Origin: Candidatus Cloacimonadota bacterium
Lineage (GTDB): Bacteria; Muiribacteriota; UBA6191; JACPRK01
Direction of reading: 5' to 3'
DNA length: 5,790 nt
Assembly: GCA_021772705.1 (NCBI GenBank)
Contig: JAJFLN010000771.1
Location: forward strand, 1-5,790
Part shown: one piece after another, positions 4,376 through 5,790 of the stretch
How positions within the stretch are numbered: the stretch's first letter is position 1
Layout: each line of letters opens with the position of its first letter
Made by a program: the position numbers and the translations under genes
The notes under the pieces: generated by a model
The model's database searches: none
What the model was told of the DNA's origin: nothing
The model's input: only the letters and a program-made list of their open reading frames with translations

Positions 4376-5034
4376 TCCGCGCCCAATTTCTGCAGGTACT
4401 GAACCACACATTGAAAGACCTCTCCGATCGGCGGCGTGCCGTCGAACTCCTTCAGTAGACCGCGTTCCTCGTAGTACTTCAGGACCGGGGCCGTCTGCTC
4501 CTCGTAAACGCGGAGCCGCTCTCGAATTACTTGCTCGTTGTCGTCAGGGCGAATCTTCAGGCCCTTACCGCAATCATCACAGATTCCCTCCACCTTGGGA
4601 GGGTTGTTATTCCTGTGGTAGACCCTGTTGCAGCCGTGACAGGTGAGCCGGAACACCAGGCGATCCAGGATTTCCTGACCCGGTACCTTGAGGTTCACCA
4701 CGGCACGCATCTCGATGCCGCACTCCCCCAGGATCTTCGTCAGAGACTCGGCCTGAGGCAGCGTCCGGGGATATCCATCCAGAACGACACCGTTGCTCGA
4801 TTCGCAAGCGACCTTGATCTGGTCGGCCACCATGCTCGTCATCAGGACATCGGGGACAAGCTTGCCATCCTTCATGTACTCGTTGGCCTCGAGACCCTTC
4901 GGGGTCCCTCCGTCGACTTCACTGCGAACGACATCTCCCGACGCCAAATGGCGAAGGCTGAAACGCTTGGCCAGGTCTTGCGCCTGCGTTCCCTTGCCCG
5001 CCCCTGGCGGCCCCATGATGAGCATGTTGAACAT
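4372..5034 (-). CDS. adk: Adenylate kinase, zinc-type LID
   Basis: Adenylate kinase catalyses ATP + AMP = 2 ADP in the cytosol and sets the adenylate energy charge. The 220-residue protein has the P-loop GPPGAGKGTQ at residues 8-17, the AMP-site motif ASGD at 31-34 and DGYPRT at 86-91 (R90 matches E. coli R88). The long LID carries four cysteines, C132-X2-C135 and C152-X2-C155, the structural zinc site known from Gram-positive and many other bacterial enzymes. DDNEQVIRERL (164-174) follows. In the usual R-[IL]-x-G-R stretch before the LID, glycine is replaced by F128 while R129 is kept; this is a minor oddity. The start is ATG at 5034, 2 nt after the secY stop, with AGGA about 10 nt upstream. 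A second ATG at codon 4 would leave the first beta strand too short. The TGA stop overlaps the probable GTG start of map. Confidence 0.98.
   Translation of the reverse strand: MFNMLIMGPPGAGKGTQAQDLAKRFSLRHLASGDVVRSEVDGGTPKGLEANEYMKDGKLVPDVLMTSMVADQIKVACESSNGVVLDGYPRTLPQAESLTKILGECGIEMRAVVNLKVPGQEILDRLVFRLTCHGCNRVYHRNNNPPKVEGICDDCGKGLKIRPDDNEQVIRERLRVYEEQTAPVLKYYEERGLLKEFDGTPPIGEVFQCVVQYLQKLGAE
4418..4424 (-). promoter_or_regulatory. Shine-Dalgarno-like GGAGAGG before the alternative map ATG
   Basis: GGAGAGG lies inside adk, 6 nt upstream of the ATG at 4411. It is better than anything upstream of the GTG at 4375, where only a weak GCGGA is seen. It also encodes Adk residues in another frame, so it may be chance. 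It matters because it is the main argument for the longer form of Map. Confidence 0.35.
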
Positions 5035-5036
5035 GG

Positions 5037-5790
5037 TCAGCTCTTCCTCATGAATCCCTGGTAGTGCCTGGTGACCATGTGCGATTCCATCTGCCGCACC
5101 GTGTCCAGAACAACACCCACCACGATCAGCAAGGCTGTACCACCGAAGTAGAACGGAACGTTCATGTACTTGTAGAGAATCTGCGGCAGCACGGAGATTG
5201 CAGCCAGGAACAGGGCTCCGCAGAGCGTGATTCGGTTCAGGATCCGATCGATGTACTCCGCCGTCTTGCGGCCAGCTCGAATGCCCGGTACAAATCCGCC
5301 GTACTTCTTCAGGTTATCCGCCATCTCCTTGGGGTTGAGGAGGATCGCCGTGTAGAAGTAGGTGAAGAAGATGATCAGGATTGCCTCGAGGAACAGATAC
5401 AGAGGCTCTCCCCACCTGAGCATGGAGATCATGCTCGTGAGCCAGTCGTTCCCTGTGGTTCCACCCTTCAGGTTCGAGACCCAGGTCAAGATCAGAGTGG
5501 GGAACATCATGACCGAACTGGCGAAGATGACAGGAATGACACCGGCCTGATTGACTCGAAGGGGAATATGAGTGTTGGCACCCCCGTAGACCCGGCGACC
5601 CACCACGCGTTTCGCGTGCTGCACCGGAATCTTTCTCACACCATCCTGGATGGCAACCACGGCGCCGATCGTCACGATGGCGATGGCGAACATAGCCAGC
5701 ATCTGAAGGACGCCAACGGGGTCGCCCTCGCCAATCCGGAAGGTGATCCAGGACTGGGCAAGCGCCGAAGGAAGGCCGGCAACAATACCG
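5037..5790 (-). CDS. secY: Preprotein translocase subunit SecY, C-terminal part (5' end outside window)
   Basis: SecY is the channel-forming subunit of the SecYEG translocon in the inner membrane; it carries unfolded preproteins across the membrane and inserts membrane proteins. The frame is open to the window edge, so about 250 C-terminal residues are visible of a protein usually about 420-450 long. It enters at GIVAGLPSALAQ (TM5 region) and continues through hydrophobic segments matching TM6-TM10. The cytosolic loop between TM6 and TM7 has RKIPVQHAKR and GRRVYGG. The TM8-TM9 loop has ADNLKKYGGFVPGIRAG; its arginine matches the conserved E. coli R357 needed for SecA-driven transport. The last helix contains VPFYFGGTALLIVVG, and the protein ends MRKS-TGA. 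The stop lies 2 nt before the adk start, so the two genes are almost certainly cotranscribed. The listed right end is the window limit, not the gene start. Identity is certain. Confidence 0.98.
   Translation of the reverse strand, partial: GIVAGLPSALAQSWITFRIGEGDPVGVLQMLAMFAIAIVTIGAVVAIQDGVRKIPVQHAKRVVGRRVYGGANTHIPLRVNQAGVIPVIFASSVMMFPTLILTWVSNLKGGTTGNDWLTSMISMLRWGEPLYLFLEAILIIFFTYFYTAILLNPKEMADNLKKYGGFVPGIRAGRKTAEYIDRILNRITLCGALFLAAISVLPQILYKYMNVPFYFGGTALLIVVGVVLDTVRQMESHMVTRHYQGFMRKS

Overview
The window is a stretch of core bacterial chromosome, not an accessory region. Nine genes all lie on the minus strand. Read in transcription order, from high to low coordinates, they are secY (3' part only), adk, map, rpmJ, rpsM, rpsK, rpsD, rpoA and rplQ. 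This is the distal part of the spc gene cluster running into the alpha ribosomal-protein operon. The sequence is GC-rich by eye. The organism is clearly a bacterium: it has a SecY translocon, bacterial S13/S11/S4/L17/L36 and an RNA polymerase alpha subunit with a C-terminal domain. I cannot place it in a phylum from sequence alone. Clues are an adk-map pair between secY and rpmJ, no infA at its common place between map and rpmJ, and intact zinc-binding cysteines in Adk, L36 and S4.

Layout, right to left. At 5790-5037 is the C-terminal half of SecY. At 5034-4372 is adenylate kinase, 2 nt after secY. At 4375-3611 is methionine aminopeptidase, probably starting at a GTG that overlaps the adk stop as GTGA. 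At 3522-3409 is the 37-residue zinc ribbon protein L36, short enough to be easily missed. S13, S11 and S4 follow, separated by spacers of 53-97 nt. RpoA starts with TTG behind a strong Shine-Dalgarno sequence. L17 starts with GTG, also overlapping the upstream stop as GTGA. A good intrinsic terminator at 338-301 closes the transcription unit 67 nt after rplQ.

The genes form one growth-related unit. SecY is the channel of the secretion machinery, Adk balances adenine nucleotides, Map trims initiator methionine, and the rest supply ribosome and RNA polymerase parts. S4 is the usual autoregulator of alpha operons. The four spacers from map to rpsD each hold an inverted repeat, which makes RNA-level control plausible but unproven.

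Positions 1-300 carry no gene I can support. They hold two tandem 60-bp units (51/60 identical by eye), each with a short palindrome, then a G10 run, then a C/G-rich palindrome like dispersed intergenic repeats. I found no new biological system. The points most worth a second look are the structured spacers, the repeat cluster beyond the terminator, the non-ATG starts and the missing infA.
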